In this document: in pieces, positions 50,004 through 58,288 of the stretch
Layout: the number at the start of each line of letters is the position of its first letter
Numbering within the stretch: the stretch's first letter is position 1
Source: JAXDJJ01 sp034665745
GTDB lineage: Bacteria > Actinomycetota > CADDZG01 > WHSQ01
Reading direction: 5' to 3'
Assembly (NCBI GenBank): GCA_034665745.1
Contig: JAXDJJ010000078.1
Location: 1-64,000, forward strand
Length of the DNA: 64,000 nt
The notes under the pieces: generated by a model
What the model was told of the DNA's origin: nothing
Database searches by the model: none
Seen by the model: the letters and a program-made list of their open reading frames with translations, nothing else
Program-made: the position numbers and the translations under genes

Positions 50004-51539
50004 TCAGCGATCTACCTCGCTCCACCGACCGGGGACAGATTTGAGGAACGGGCCGGGCATGTTCTCCACCCAGCAGTCACTCAGCGTCATGAGCTGACTG
50101 GAGGAACCGAACGAGATCGTTCCATTGGGGGCGATGATGCTTCCGTCGATGGTCAGGCTCCCTGTCGTCGTGAAGTTGCCATCCAGGAGCAGAGCCCCCG
50201 TGAACTTCGTGCCCCCGGCGCCACCCCAGTCGGCTCCCCCGTTCCGCACGACGACCACGACAGACTTGTTGTTGTCCGGGTTCGACAGGTCGGTGCAACC
50301 CCAAACGTCACCCAAGAGACCGATGTTGTTCAACGAGGGGATCCCTCCGGTGAATTCGATGTAGACCACGAACGTATTCGTCCCGGGCACGGATGGGATC
50401 AGCGATCCATTCAGCACGCTCTGCACCATCCCCTTGTAGTCAGCAAGGGCGGCTGGCGTATAGGTGTTGGAAACGCCTTTCACGGTGCAGGTCGCCGTCC
50501 CAGCGATGCCCGCCGCCGGCAATGCGCAATAGACGCCGTAGGCCTTCGCTGCCTCTTTCAGAGCCTGATGATCCTGCTCAGTCAAGCGCGGCTTGGCGAA
50601 GTTGCTGAGTTGGGTGGAAGAGAAACTGGAATTGCTCGGATATCCGACCTGGCCCGCACAACCGCTGGTTATGGGCCCGCCCGACCCGGCCGAGCCGTCG
50701 CTGTCCCATAGTGACTGACTCGCAACTCCGGTGTTGCCACTGCAGTTCTTGTATCCGCTGGTAGGACCCGTGAACTCGGGCGTGCCACTGTTCTTAAGGA
50801 AGATTCCGCCCACCGCGTGGGCAGCCGCGGGTATGTGCTCGTCAAGGGATCGACCGGTCACGCTGCTGAAGAAATCTCTGATCAGGTAGTAGGAGTCGAT
50901 GCCGGAGAATTGGTTCTTTTGCCTATCGTTGTGAGTCGTTTCAGAAACCGAGCTGATGTTCGTGAAGGCAGGATGAGCCTTCGGGTCGAATTGTCTGGCG
51001 TACATCCCGATCGGGAGGCCTACCGGGGTTAGCGCGACGACCTGCTGGACGGTGCGCGAGGCGGCGGGGTTGGTTCCCGTGGAAGTGATCAGGAAGTAGG
51101 TCAAATCGTTCCCCTGCCCCGGGTGCGGGCTATCGGGCCGCGACGCGCAGGCGCCGGAGCTTGGAGGGATAGGAAACCGGTCTGCCGGGGTTGCCGCGTT
51201 CGGGTCATAAACCGTCAGGGACGCGGTGTAGCTCCCACTGGCGATCTGACCTGGTGGCAAAGCGATCGCAGGTTTTCCGTTGCACCCCGCGGTGTTCATC
51301 TTCGCGTACGTCAGGCGTCCGCTCTTCATGTAGTTGATGAAGCGATCCACACCGGCCTCGGCGTAGGAGAGAGCAAGAGCAGCGTTGCGGTCGTCTTTTC
51401 CCGCTTTGAACTCGCGGATAGTGGCAAAGGATGCAACCGCTGCCACCGCAGTCAAGCTCGCACCGACCAGAAGAACCGTAACCATCGCTATCCCACGTTG
51501 CGCCCATCCGTCTCCGAATCGCTTCATACGCAATCTCAC
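50004..51539 (-). CDS. PilX-like pilus protein with large extracellular region
   Basis: The 511-aa protein begins with GTG and has a PilX-type N-terminus, AQRGIAMVTVLLVGASLTAV, with a helix continuing into LSYAEAGVDRFINYM. The rest (about 60-511) is extracellular, rich in Gly, Ser, Thr and Asn with about ten cysteines, and includes beta-helix-like GGIFLKNSGTPEF and GSLTIDGSIIAPNGTISFG segments. It may sit at the pilus tip or prime assembly. It overlaps pilW as GTGA. Confidence 0.75.
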   Translation of the reverse strand: MRLRMKRFGDGWAQRGIAMVTVLLVGASLTAVAAVASFATIREFKAGKDDRNAALALSYAEAGVDRFINYMKSGRLTYAKMNTAGCNGKPAIALPPGQIASGSYTASLTVYDPNAATPADRFPIPPSSGACASRPDSPHPGQGNDLTYFLITSTGTNPAASRTVQQVVALTPVGLPIGMYARQFDPKAHPAFTNISSVSETTHNDRQKNQFSGIDSYYLIRDFFSSVTGRSLDEHIPAAAHAVGGIFLKNSGTPEFTGPTSGYKNCSGNTGVASQSLWDSDGSAGSGGPITSGCAGQVGYPSNSSFSSTQLSNFAKPRLTEQDHQALKEAAKAYGVYCALPAAGIAGTATCTVKGVSNTYTPAALADYKGMVQSVLNGSLIPSVPGTNTFVVYIEFTGGIPSLNNIGLLGDVWGCTDLSNPDNNKSVVVVVRNGGADWGGAGGTKFTGALLLDGNFTTTGSLTIDGSIIAPNGTISFGSSSQLMTLSDCWVENMPGPFLKSVPGRWSEVDR

Positions 51540-52174
51540 CTCTGATTCCTCAATTGGGCATCTGCATAGAACTTCTCGGATGCTTCGCTGTTGACGACTC
51601 TGAATGAATACGAGACAACGTCAACGAAATTGATCTCCTGACCATCGAGGACGCCGTTGTTGTTGCCGACCAGGGACTGGTCTAGCTCGACCGACGAGGT
51701 CGCACCGTCACCGTTCGTGTCGTATTCGAGACGGCTACTCGAGAAAGTGAATACGTCTTGACATGTACCGCCTGCTTTCAGGATGCACTGGACGCCGTCG
51801 ATCAAGGTTTCACTTGTATATCCATTGCTCACCGTGATGCGCTTCGAGGCGCTGTTGAAGCTGAACGTGAGGTCCTCATAGTTCCCGGACGGGTCCGATG
51901 GGGTGGCCTGGATCGTGCCGTTCTGGTCGTAATCGATGAAGATCGAATATCCGGTACTGGCCGGTGTGATCACCGTCGAGGCCTCCCTCGTGTCACGAAC
52001 CATCCGATTGAGACCGAGTCGTGCCTCTTCGGACACGTCCACAACACCCCGCGCTCGCTCCGAGGCGTTCGTGGACGAGAACAACAGCTGATACATCGCT
52101 GTGGTGACGATCGACATGATGAACATCGTCATCAGGAGTTCAATCAGGGTGAACCCTCGTTCGTTGTTATCCAC
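51536..52174 (-). CDS. Minor prepilin, PilW/PilJ-like
   Basis: The 212-aa class III-type prepilin has the short leader ending NNERG|FTLIELLMTMFIMS, with Glu at position 5 after cleavage. The C-terminal pseudopilin domain has a Cys pair (CILKAGGTC). It starts with GTG and overlaps the preceding gene by 8 nt. Minor pilins like this start pilus assembly. Confidence 0.88.
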   Translation of the reverse strand: MDNNERGFTLIELLMTMFIMSIVTTAMYQLLFSSTNASERARGVVDVSEEARLGLNRMVRDTREASTVITPASTGYSIFIDYDQNGTIQATPSDPSGNYEDLTFSFNSASKRITVSNGYTSETLIDGVQCILKAGGTCQDVFTFSSSRLEYDTNGDGATSSVELDQSLVGNNNGVLDGQEINFVDVVSYSFRVVNSEASEKFYADAQLRNQR

Positions 52175-53972
52175 GACGATCCGCCGACTGGCATGAAAGC
52201 TTGGCTATATCCACTGCGAGTTGGGTTTCCTCGTTGGACAAGTTTGTTCTTGCCGTTGCCAGACGCATCGCTGTCGGGATCTCGACGCGGGCGTTGTCTT
52301 TGACGAGGCTGCTTGGCAGCGTGAAGGCTCCGGTCCAGCTCGTGAGGTATCCCTTCTTCGGGATCAGTGAAGTGTCATCCTGGAACAGGTAGATGTCGCT
52401 CAGTGGCACTGGTGAGTCGTACACGAGCGGATTCGACGTTTTCAGCGGAGCTAGGGCATCGGTGGCTGCTGGGCTGGTCGAGGTCGATCCCGATAGCAAG
52501 GTGGTGGAGCCACCGTTCGTCACCGATACGTACGCTCCGGCATTCGAACCGTCCAGGTTGTTCGAATCCGCCCAATATTTCACATTCCCCGACCACGACC
52601 CCGTCACGGCCGAACTACTGAGAGTGCCTGTCGACTTGCACGTCAGGTTGGCAACGAAATTCGTGATCAACACAACCCCGTCCGGCGCGAACGTCGTCGG
52701 GAGCAAGCTGATCTGAGGGATCTCGACGTGTACCGTGCCCTCGACCTTACGGTTCGCGTCTCCCGTCGTCGTCGCCTCGGCGAAGGTGCTCCCTAGCAGG
52801 TCGGTCACCGTCTGACTCGACGGTTGATGGAGCACCGAGAACACGGGGCGGCCGGGATCGAGGTGAAGGAGAGCATCGCTGGCCGTATCGGCCTGGTTAT
52901 TCGCCCAGAAGATGTCCGTTCCGACACCGCCGACGAAACCGAAGTTACCGACAGCTTTCGGAAGTGAGTTCGTGATGGCTACCGTCGGTGTTGTTGGGGT
53001 GGGGTTGTTGACGGTTCCCGCGCCCACGGCGCCCACTTCGATGTTGCCCAAACTCGGATGCGTAACGACATCTCTAGCTACCGACGTCGTTGTCGGAGCC
53101 TGGTTAGGGGGAGCGCGCAATGCTGTCGCAGCCCCGTTGACCTTGTCTAGATCTGACCCTGGTGTAGTACCGAATTCCTGTTGGGTGAGAGTGAACTCTC
53201 CTGCATTTTCCTCGACCGACGCTGCGGCGAAGTTCCGGATCTCGATATCGGAAACGGATCTGCCGGCGAAACCAGAGAGTTTGCTTAGTCGGCCATTCGT
53301 CTCCTTGTATGAGGTCAGGACCTGCACGGAATAGTCGATGGTGGCTTCTGCTCGCACTCTATCGGGGCTGAGCTTCCGTTCGCCCATGTACGTGGTGAGG
53401 GCGAACGATCGGGATCGTCCCAACTGGGTCCAGCTCGTGGTTACCGTCAACTTCATCAGATCCGATGGCGGAGTCGACGTCGCCTCCGCCGCCGAGCTAT
53501 AGGTGGCTCCCGGCGTCACAGACGTGAACGTTTCAGGGTTCGTGTTGGCGACCGGTGTCAAGAACTGCGCCGCGTACGTGATCGTGAAGCCTGTCGGGAT
53601 CTTAGAAGTCCCGTCCGCGTGCTTGGGAGGACATGCTCGTGCCCCGCTCGCGGCCGGTGTAGCAGTGGTCGGCGTGCATGTGGTGGTGAAAGTCACTGTA
53701 CCCGCGCTGTATCCGGTTGAAAGATTCGGGAAGTAGAGGTCCAGCAGATCTCGGTTAGGAGCTCCGTCGAAGTACGGGAGACCGCGCGCCCTCTCCATCG
53801 CCTCCTGTGTGAGGTTCTTGCCCACCGTGAAAGAGCGAGCGAGAGCAGAGCCCCGCATGGAGCTGATCAGAAGAGGCGTTATCCCCAGAGTCATCGCGGC
53901 GAAGATGGAGATGGAGACAAGCACCTCGATAAGCGAGAAGCCCGAACTGCGTCTGATGAATGACAGCCTCAT
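52167..53972 (-). CDS. Large minor prepilin, PilV-like
   Basis: The 601-aa protein has a prepilin signal, RRSSG|FSLIEVLVSISIF, then a long extracellular region several times the usual size. That region is rich in Thr, Ser, Ala and Asn, with beta-type sequence and few cysteines. The size suggests a tip adhesin or structural subunit; there is no recognisable known domain. It abuts the GspH-like gene with no gap (TAGATG). Confidence 0.8.
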   Translation of the reverse strand: MRLSFIRRSSGFSLIEVLVSISIFAAMTLGITPLLISSMRGSALARSFTVGKNLTQEAMERARGLPYFDGAPNRDLLDLYFPNLSTGYSAGTVTFTTTCTPTTATPAASGARACPPKHADGTSKIPTGFTITYAAQFLTPVANTNPETFTSVTPGATYSSAAEATSTPPSDLMKLTVTTSWTQLGRSRSFALTTYMGERKLSPDRVRAEATIDYSVQVLTSYKETNGRLSKLSGFAGRSVSDIEIRNFAAASVEENAGEFTLTQQEFGTTPGSDLDKVNGAATALRAPPNQAPTTTSVARDVVTHPSLGNIEVGAVGAGTVNNPTPTTPTVAITNSLPKAVGNFGFVGGVGTDIFWANNQADTASDALLHLDPGRPVFSVLHQPSSQTVTDLLGSTFAEATTTGDANRKVEGTVHVEIPQISLLPTTFAPDGVVLITNFVANLTCKSTGTLSSSAVTGSWSGNVKYWADSNNLDGSNAGAYVSVTNGGSTTLLSGSTSTSPAATDALAPLKTSNPLVYDSPVPLSDIYLFQDDTSLIPKKGYLTSWTGAFTLPSSLVKDNARVEIPTAMRLATARTNLSNEETQLAVDIAKLSCQSADRRG

Positions 53973-54533
53973 CTAGCTGCCCGTCACTCGGCCGGTCATC
54001 GGCTGCACCGTGACGGTTACCGACTTGCTAGCGACGTTGGGATGCATGAGCGTCACGCTGCCCGCGGTTGCCGTGCCTCGTGCGAAGAAGAGGGCGAACT
54101 GATCGGTGGCAGCTCCGGGGAGCTTGCTACGGCAAAAGTCCGTGATGCCGGTCACGACAGTGAAATCCGCGGCCGTCACCTTGACGCCGGAGCCGAAAGT
54201 GAACGATTGCACCTGGACGCAGGTGTCGTCGGCGTTGCTGGCGAGATTCGCTCCAGGGCTGTATCGGACAAGGGCCCAGGTCGAGCTGTTGACTCTGAAA
54301 CGCACGCCGCTTACGAAGGGACTGCTCATCGATACCACATCCTCTTGGCCGCCCCTTAGCTGAGTGATGACCTGATCCCTTCCTCCATAAAGGGATTGAG
54401 TGAACCAGTACCCCCGCAACGTGGACACCCCGAGGCCCGTCACGATGGAGATGAGGCCAAGCACGACCATGAGCTCGATAAGCGAGAAACCTGCCGAGCC
54501 GTTCGGTCGCGAGCGAGATCTGATCGTTTCCAT
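53973..54533 (-). CDS. Minor prepilin, GspH/FimT-like
   Basis: The 186-aa prepilin has GSAG|FSLIELMVVLGLISIV and a GspH-like C-domain with DDTC and FCRSK cysteines. I chose ATG 54533, which gives a leader of 15 residues. A good terminator lies between this gene and pilA. Confidence 0.85.
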   Translation of the reverse strand: METIRSRSRPNGSAGFSLIELMVVLGLISIVTGLGVSTLRGYWFTQSLYGGRDQVITQLRGGQEDVVSMSSPFVSGVRFRVNSSTWALVRYSPGANLASNADDTCVQVQSFTFGSGVKVTAADFTVVTGITDFCRSKLPGAATDQFALFFARGTATAGSVTLMHPNVASKSVTVTVQPMTGRVTGS

Positions 54534-54604
54534 CCTGTCGTATGAATCGGCGCCCGTAGCGGCCGACTTGACCGGTTTGTGATGGACCTGGACTGCAGAT
54601 AGCA

Positions 54605-54632
54605 AGAGGGCGGAGGTGCCCCTCCGCCCTCT
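54605..54632 (-). terminator. Intercistronic terminator after pilA
   Basis: A perfect 12-bp inverted repeat, AGAGGGCGGAGG/CCTCCGCCCTCT, with a 4-nt loop ends about 37 nt after the pilA stop. The tail on the minus strand is TGCTATCT, so termination is probably partial, allowing low expression of the minor pilin genes and high pilA mRNA. Confidence 0.75.
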
Positions 54633-54669
54633 TTATCGATATACCTAGCTCGGTCCTACACGAAGTGCC

Positions 54670-55080
54670 CTATGGACAGGGGGCCGGCTTCGCTGTTCCC
54701 GGAGCGCCAACGTCGCTGCTCCAGTAGTAGGTCGGGATCGACTGAGTGTGAACCGCCATCAAGCAGAATGATGTCGCACTCTTGGCAGCCACCGTGAGCG
54801 TTACTCCCACAACCGGGCGGAAGCCTTCATTCGTTAGTCCTGTGGCCGCATCGCAGCCGGCATAGCTGCCGTTGGCACCAGTGGCACAAGACTCCATCGC
54901 ATTGGCACCGTTCTTCAGTGCCGACTCGCTCTGCGCTATCCAGCCCTTCTGACGCTGGTTCAGGAACACTGGGATCGCGATCGCCGCCAGGATGGCGATG
55001 ATCAAGATGACCACAAGGAGCTCGATGAGGGTGAATCCATCCTCACGTCGCTCTTGCATTGCGTGGAACCGCTGGAACAT
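54670..55080 (-). CDS. pilA: Major type IV pilin PilA
   Basis: The 136-aa prepilin has a 14-residue leader ending REDG, cleaved before FTLIELLVVILIIAILAAIA, with Glu5. The C-domain holds four cysteines that may form disulfides (CATG, GCDA, SFCL, PCP), and ends in a short Pro-rich tail. I chose ATG 55080, 7 nt after AAGGAAGG. It has its own sigma-28-like promoter and a c-di-GMP riboswitch, and a terminator follows. It is the only short, canonical pilin here. Confidence 0.93.
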   Translation of the reverse strand: MFQRFHAMQERREDGFTLIELLVVILIIAILAAIAIPVFLNQRQKGWIAQSESALKNGANAMESCATGANGSYAGCDAATGLTNEGFRPVVGVTLTVAAKSATSFCLMAVHTQSIPTYYWSSDVGAPGTAKPAPCP

Positions 55081-55186
55081 CCAGCACCTTCCTTTCTGTC
55101 CCCCCAAGCCGACCAGGGACTACGACCGACGACGAACCGTTCACCATCGCCTGCATCGAAACGGTCCCAACTGCACCGTCCCTGTT

Positions 55187-55261
55187 GCAGGTAGCCCGGC
55201 TGACTCTTGCGAGTTCCGTGGCTTTGCGTCCCCATCTCGCGACGGGTTTGCCTTTAACTGC
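55187..55261 (-). ncRNA. Cyclic-di-GMP-I (GEMM) riboswitch upstream of pilA
   Basis: The minus strand contains AAAGGCAAACC, P2 stem CCCGTC-GCGA-GATGGG with a GNRA tetraloop, the hallmark GACGCAAAGCC, a P3 region, and GCCGGGCTACC, closed by GCAG/CTGC. This matches the GEMM-I consensus (GGCAAACC...GACGCAAAGCC...GGGYTACC) closely. About 107 nt lie between it and the pilA start. The expression platform is not clear: a weak ACGGT/ACCGT hairpin followed by TTTC is seen at 55160-55178, but no strong terminator. Confidence 0.92.
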
Positions 55262-55286
55262 GCGCTACATACGGCTTGTAGCGTAC

Positions 55287-55314
55287 TTATCGGCCCCCGA
55301 AACACAACCCTTTA
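55287..55314 (-). promoter_or_regulatory. Sigma-28/WhiG-type promoter of pilA
   Basis: On the minus strand TAAA (55314-55311), a 16-nt spacer, and GCCGATAA (55294-55287) match the FliA/WhiG consensus exactly (TAAA-N15/16-GCCGATAA). It predicts a start near 55280, about 20 nt before the riboswitch. No sigma-70-like pair fits better. Confidence 0.75.
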
Positions 55315-55330
55315 GGTCTTTTCTCTTTCA

Positions 55331-55350
55331 GAACTAGAAAAAACTGGTTC
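55331..55350 (-). terminator. Hairpin after pilC
   Basis: On the minus strand a 7-bp stem, GAACCAG-TTTTTT-CTAGTTC, lies 20 nt after the pilC stop. It is weak and has no U-tract after it, so I am unsure it terminates; it separates pilC from the pilA promoter. Confidence 0.35.
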
Positions 55351-55370
55351 GGATTGTTCATACTGCCCAC

Positions 55371-56588
55371 CTACTTGATCAGGTCGAAGATCTTGAACAT
55401 CGGCATGTACAACGCGATCACCATCGCTCCCACAACTCCACCGAGCACCGCGATCATGATGGGCTCGATCAACGAAGTTAGTTGCTCTGTTGTCGACTCC
55501 ACTTCTTGATCGTAGAAATCTGAGATCTTGTCGAGCATCGCGTCTAGCGCCCCCGTGTCCTCGCCAACCGCGATCATCTGGACCACCATCGGTGGGAACA
55601 CGGCGTGTTTCGCCAACGGCGAGGACATCGACTCACCACTACGTACGCTTTCCTTGATATCTCCAGCCGCCCGAGCAAGAACCTCGTTACCCGTCGACTC
55701 GGCAACGATGTCGAGTGCCTGTAGCACCGGCACGCCCGCCCTAAGGAGCAGCGCAAGGGTGCGGGTGAACCGCGAAACAGCAACCTTCTGGAAGAGGTCT
55801 CCGAAGATCGGGATCCGCAGCTTGGCCTTGTCAAACCGCAAGCGAGCTTCCGCGCTCGTGAGGCGCAGTCTCTTGTAGATGAAGAAGCTTCCTACCGACA
55901 GGACGATCGCAAGCGGCACGAGGATCTTGGCTTTCTGGCTCAAGGTCAGAAGGATCTTCGTCGGCAACGGGAGGGTGCCACCAAGGCCCGTGAACATGTT
56001 CGCGAACGTGGGTACGACGAACAACAGCATGATCGTCACCAGCAACCCCGCGATCCCGGCCACGACGATCGGGTACGTCATCGCAGACTTCACCTTCTGC
56101 CGCAAGCGGTAGTCCGCTTCGAAGTTGTCGGCCACCCGCATCAGAACCGTGTCGAGTTGTCCGCCGGTCTCACCGGCCCGCACCATCGCAACGAACAGGG
56201 TGTTGAAGACCTTCGGGTGCTTCGACATCGAAGCTGACAGGCTGGAACCTCTCTCGACGTCATCTCGCAGGGTCCCGATCGTCTTGGCGAGCAAAGTGTT
56301 CTCCGTCTGCTCGGAGAGGATGTTCAACGCGCGAAGAAGCGACAACCCCGAGTTGATCATCGTGGCGAACTGTCGCGAGAAGACCGCGAGGTCCTTGAGT
56401 TTGACCCTCTGCGGAAAGATGTGAAGCTCGGTCTTGGTAGAGACCTTGGCTTCCTTGCTGATCTGGATCGGTATGAAGCCCTGCGCGCGCAGACGTCCTG
56501 CTACCGCGCCCTCGCCATCGGCTTCCATCGTCCCCGAGACGACCCGACCTTCCTTCGTCCGAACCCTGTAAACGTATGAGTCAGCCAT
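55371..56588 (-). CDS. pilC: Type IV pilus platform protein PilC
   Basis: The 405-aa membrane protein has two GspF domains (about 70-190 and 270-395), each with transmembrane helices. LNILSEQTENTLLAKTIG and the FVAMVRAGETGGQLDTVL motif in the first repeat match VQMIAVGEDTGALDAML in the second. It connects the cytoplasmic motors to the pilus. The gap to pilT is only 4 nt. Confidence 0.95.
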   Translation of the reverse strand: MADSYVYRVRTKEGRVVSGTMEADGEGAVAGRLRAQGFIPIQISKEAKVSTKTELHIFPQRVKLKDLAVFSRQFATMINSGLSLLRALNILSEQTENTLLAKTIGTLRDDVERGSSLSASMSKHPKVFNTLFVAMVRAGETGGQLDTVLMRVADNFEADYRLRQKVKSAMTYPIVVAGIAGLLVTIMLLFVVPTFANMFTGLGGTLPLPTKILLTLSQKAKILVPLAIVLSVGSFFIYKRLRLTSAEARLRFDKAKLRIPIFGDLFQKVAVSRFTRTLALLLRAGVPVLQALDIVAESTGNEVLARAAGDIKESVRSGESMSSPLAKHAVFPPMVVQMIAVGEDTGALDAMLDKISDFYDQEVESTTEQLTSLIEPIMIAVLGGVVGAMVIALYMPMFKIFDLIK

Positions 56589-56592
56589 GTGC

Positions 56593-58221
56593 TCAGCCCT
56601 TCCCTGCGATGCGGGTGAACTCTTCTACGTGGTGCGACCTCTCGAGACCCATCTCGTATGTGATCCGCCCTCGTTTCACGAGTTCGCCTAGGGCCTGATC
56701 CATCACTTGCATGCCGTACTTGCCGCCCGCTTGCATCGAGGTATAGATCTGGTGGGTCTTGCCCTCACGGATGAGGTTCCTGACGGCGGGCGTAGCGATC
56801 AGCACCTCCGCGGCCACGACACGCCCCTTCTTGTCGGCCGTCGGTAGGAGTTGTTGGGACACGACTCCCGCCAAGGTGCCCGCAAGCTGCACACGGATCT
56901 GTTGCTGCTGATGCGGCGGGAAGACGTCGATGACGCGGTCGACGGACTGAGGAGCGTCTTGGGTGTGAAGCGTTCCGAACACGAGGTGACCGGTTTCCGC
57001 AGCAGTCAAGGCTGCCGAGATCGTCTCAAGGTCGCGCATCTCCCCCACCAGGATCACGTCGGGGTCCTGGCGCAAGACGTGCTTCAAGGCTTGGGCGAAA
57101 CCGTGAGTGTCGGAACCGATCTCGCGTTGGTTGACGACGGCCTTCTTGTGCTTGTGAAGGAACTCGATCGGGTCCTCGACGGTCATGATGTGCTCGGCAC
57201 GTTCGCTGTTAACGATGTCGATGAGGCCGGCGAGGGTGGTCGACTTACCCGAACCCGTGATCCCGGTTACCAGGACGAGGCCACGCCTCAGGTTCGCGAG
57301 CTCCTTCACCGATGGCGGCAGACCTAGCTCGTCGAGGTTCTTGATCTCGAACGGGATACGTCGCATGACAGCACCAAGCGCGTCGCGCTGCTGGAAGACG
57401 TTCACTCGGAAGCGTGCCTTCCCCGGAAGCTGATACGAGATGTCGAGCTCGAGGTTCTCTTCGAACTGCTCGCGCTGCTTCTGGGTGAGCATCGAATAGA
57501 TGATCTCTTGGAGGTCCTTCGGGAGCAGTCGGCGGAAGCCCTTGATCGGCGCAAGTTCACCGTGGGTCCTCATCATCGGAGGCAGACCGCCGGTGAGGTG
57601 GAGGTCCGACGCCTCGCCTTCGATCACAGCGATCAGGAAATCAGCGAGGTTCGGCTCTTTGTCTCCCTCCTCGACCACGTGGACCGGTGCCGCGGGTGCA
57701 GCAGGGGCCTCGGTCATCGGCAGGTCATCGGGGCCGAACGACGCAACCTCGGTGGTCACGGGCCCGTCATCGGCCACGCCCGAGAGAGCGCGCTCGTAAG
57801 CCAACGGGATCACCTCGATCAGGTCGGGACGATGACCTGCAGCCGCAGACACCTGGCAGCCTGTAAGTCTGCTGATCTCTTCGATCGCAAGGTGGTTGGT
57901 GGGTTCGGCCATCGCAACGGTGAGATGTTTGCCTTCGAGGCGGATAGGCATCGCCACCTGGCGTTGAGCAGCCTCTTGGGGGAGCAAGCGCAGTACCTCT
58001 GCTGGGGGCCGCGCGGAGCGAACGTCGACGAACTCCATGCCCACCTGTGCTGCTTGAGCACGCACGAGGTCTTTCTCGGTCAGGATCCCGCGCTCCATCA
58101 GAACCTTCCACGCGCTCGTCCCGGTCCGCTGCTCCTCTTGGGTAGCGAAGTTCAGCTGCTCGGCAGTCACCATGCCGCGTTCGAGCAGGACATCGCCTAG
58201 CTGCTTCTGCACCTGTGCCAT
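56593..58221 (-). CDS. pilT: Pilus retraction ATPase PilT with an N-terminal MshEN-like domain
   Basis: The 542-aa protein is about 190 residues longer than classical PilT. An MshEN-like domain (about 5-155) opens QLGDVLLERGMVTAEQL and has the second repeat VLMERGILTEKDLVRAQ. An Ala/Pro linker (160-185) follows, then a PAS-like N2 and the ATPase core: GITGSGKSTTL (Walker A), ILVGEMRDLET (Walker B), GHLVFGTLHTQDA (His box) and AVRNLIRE, the PilT retraction motif. The Arg of the MshEN c-di-GMP motif (RLGxxL) is Gln here, so ligand binding is uncertain. Confidence 0.93.
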   Translation of the reverse strand: MAQVQKQLGDVLLERGMVTAEQLNFATQEEQRTGTSAWKVLMERGILTEKDLVRAQAAQVGMEFVDVRSARPPAEVLRLLPQEAAQRQVAMPIRLEGKHLTVAMAEPTNHLAIEEISRLTGCQVSAAAGHRPDLIEVIPLAYERALSGVADDGPVTTEVASFGPDDLPMTEAPAAPAAPVHVVEEGDKEPNLADFLIAVIEGEASDLHLTGGLPPMMRTHGELAPIKGFRRLLPKDLQEIIYSMLTQKQREQFEENLELDISYQLPGKARFRVNVFQQRDALGAVMRRIPFEIKNLDELGLPPSVKELANLRRGLVLVTGITGSGKSTTLAGLIDIVNSERAEHIMTVEDPIEFLHKHKKAVVNQREIGSDTHGFAQALKHVLRQDPDVILVGEMRDLETISAALTAAETGHLVFGTLHTQDAPQSVDRVIDVFPPHQQQQIRVQLAGTLAGVVSQQLLPTADKKGRVVAAEVLIATPAVRNLIREGKTHQIYTSMQAGGKYGMQVMDQALGELVKRGRITYEMGLERSHHVEEFTRIAGKG

Positions 58222-58288
58222 CTCTTCGCTCCTTGTCCCCTGTGTTAGTTATCCATCGAGCGGGTGCGAATGCAAGCCTGCTCTCGAT

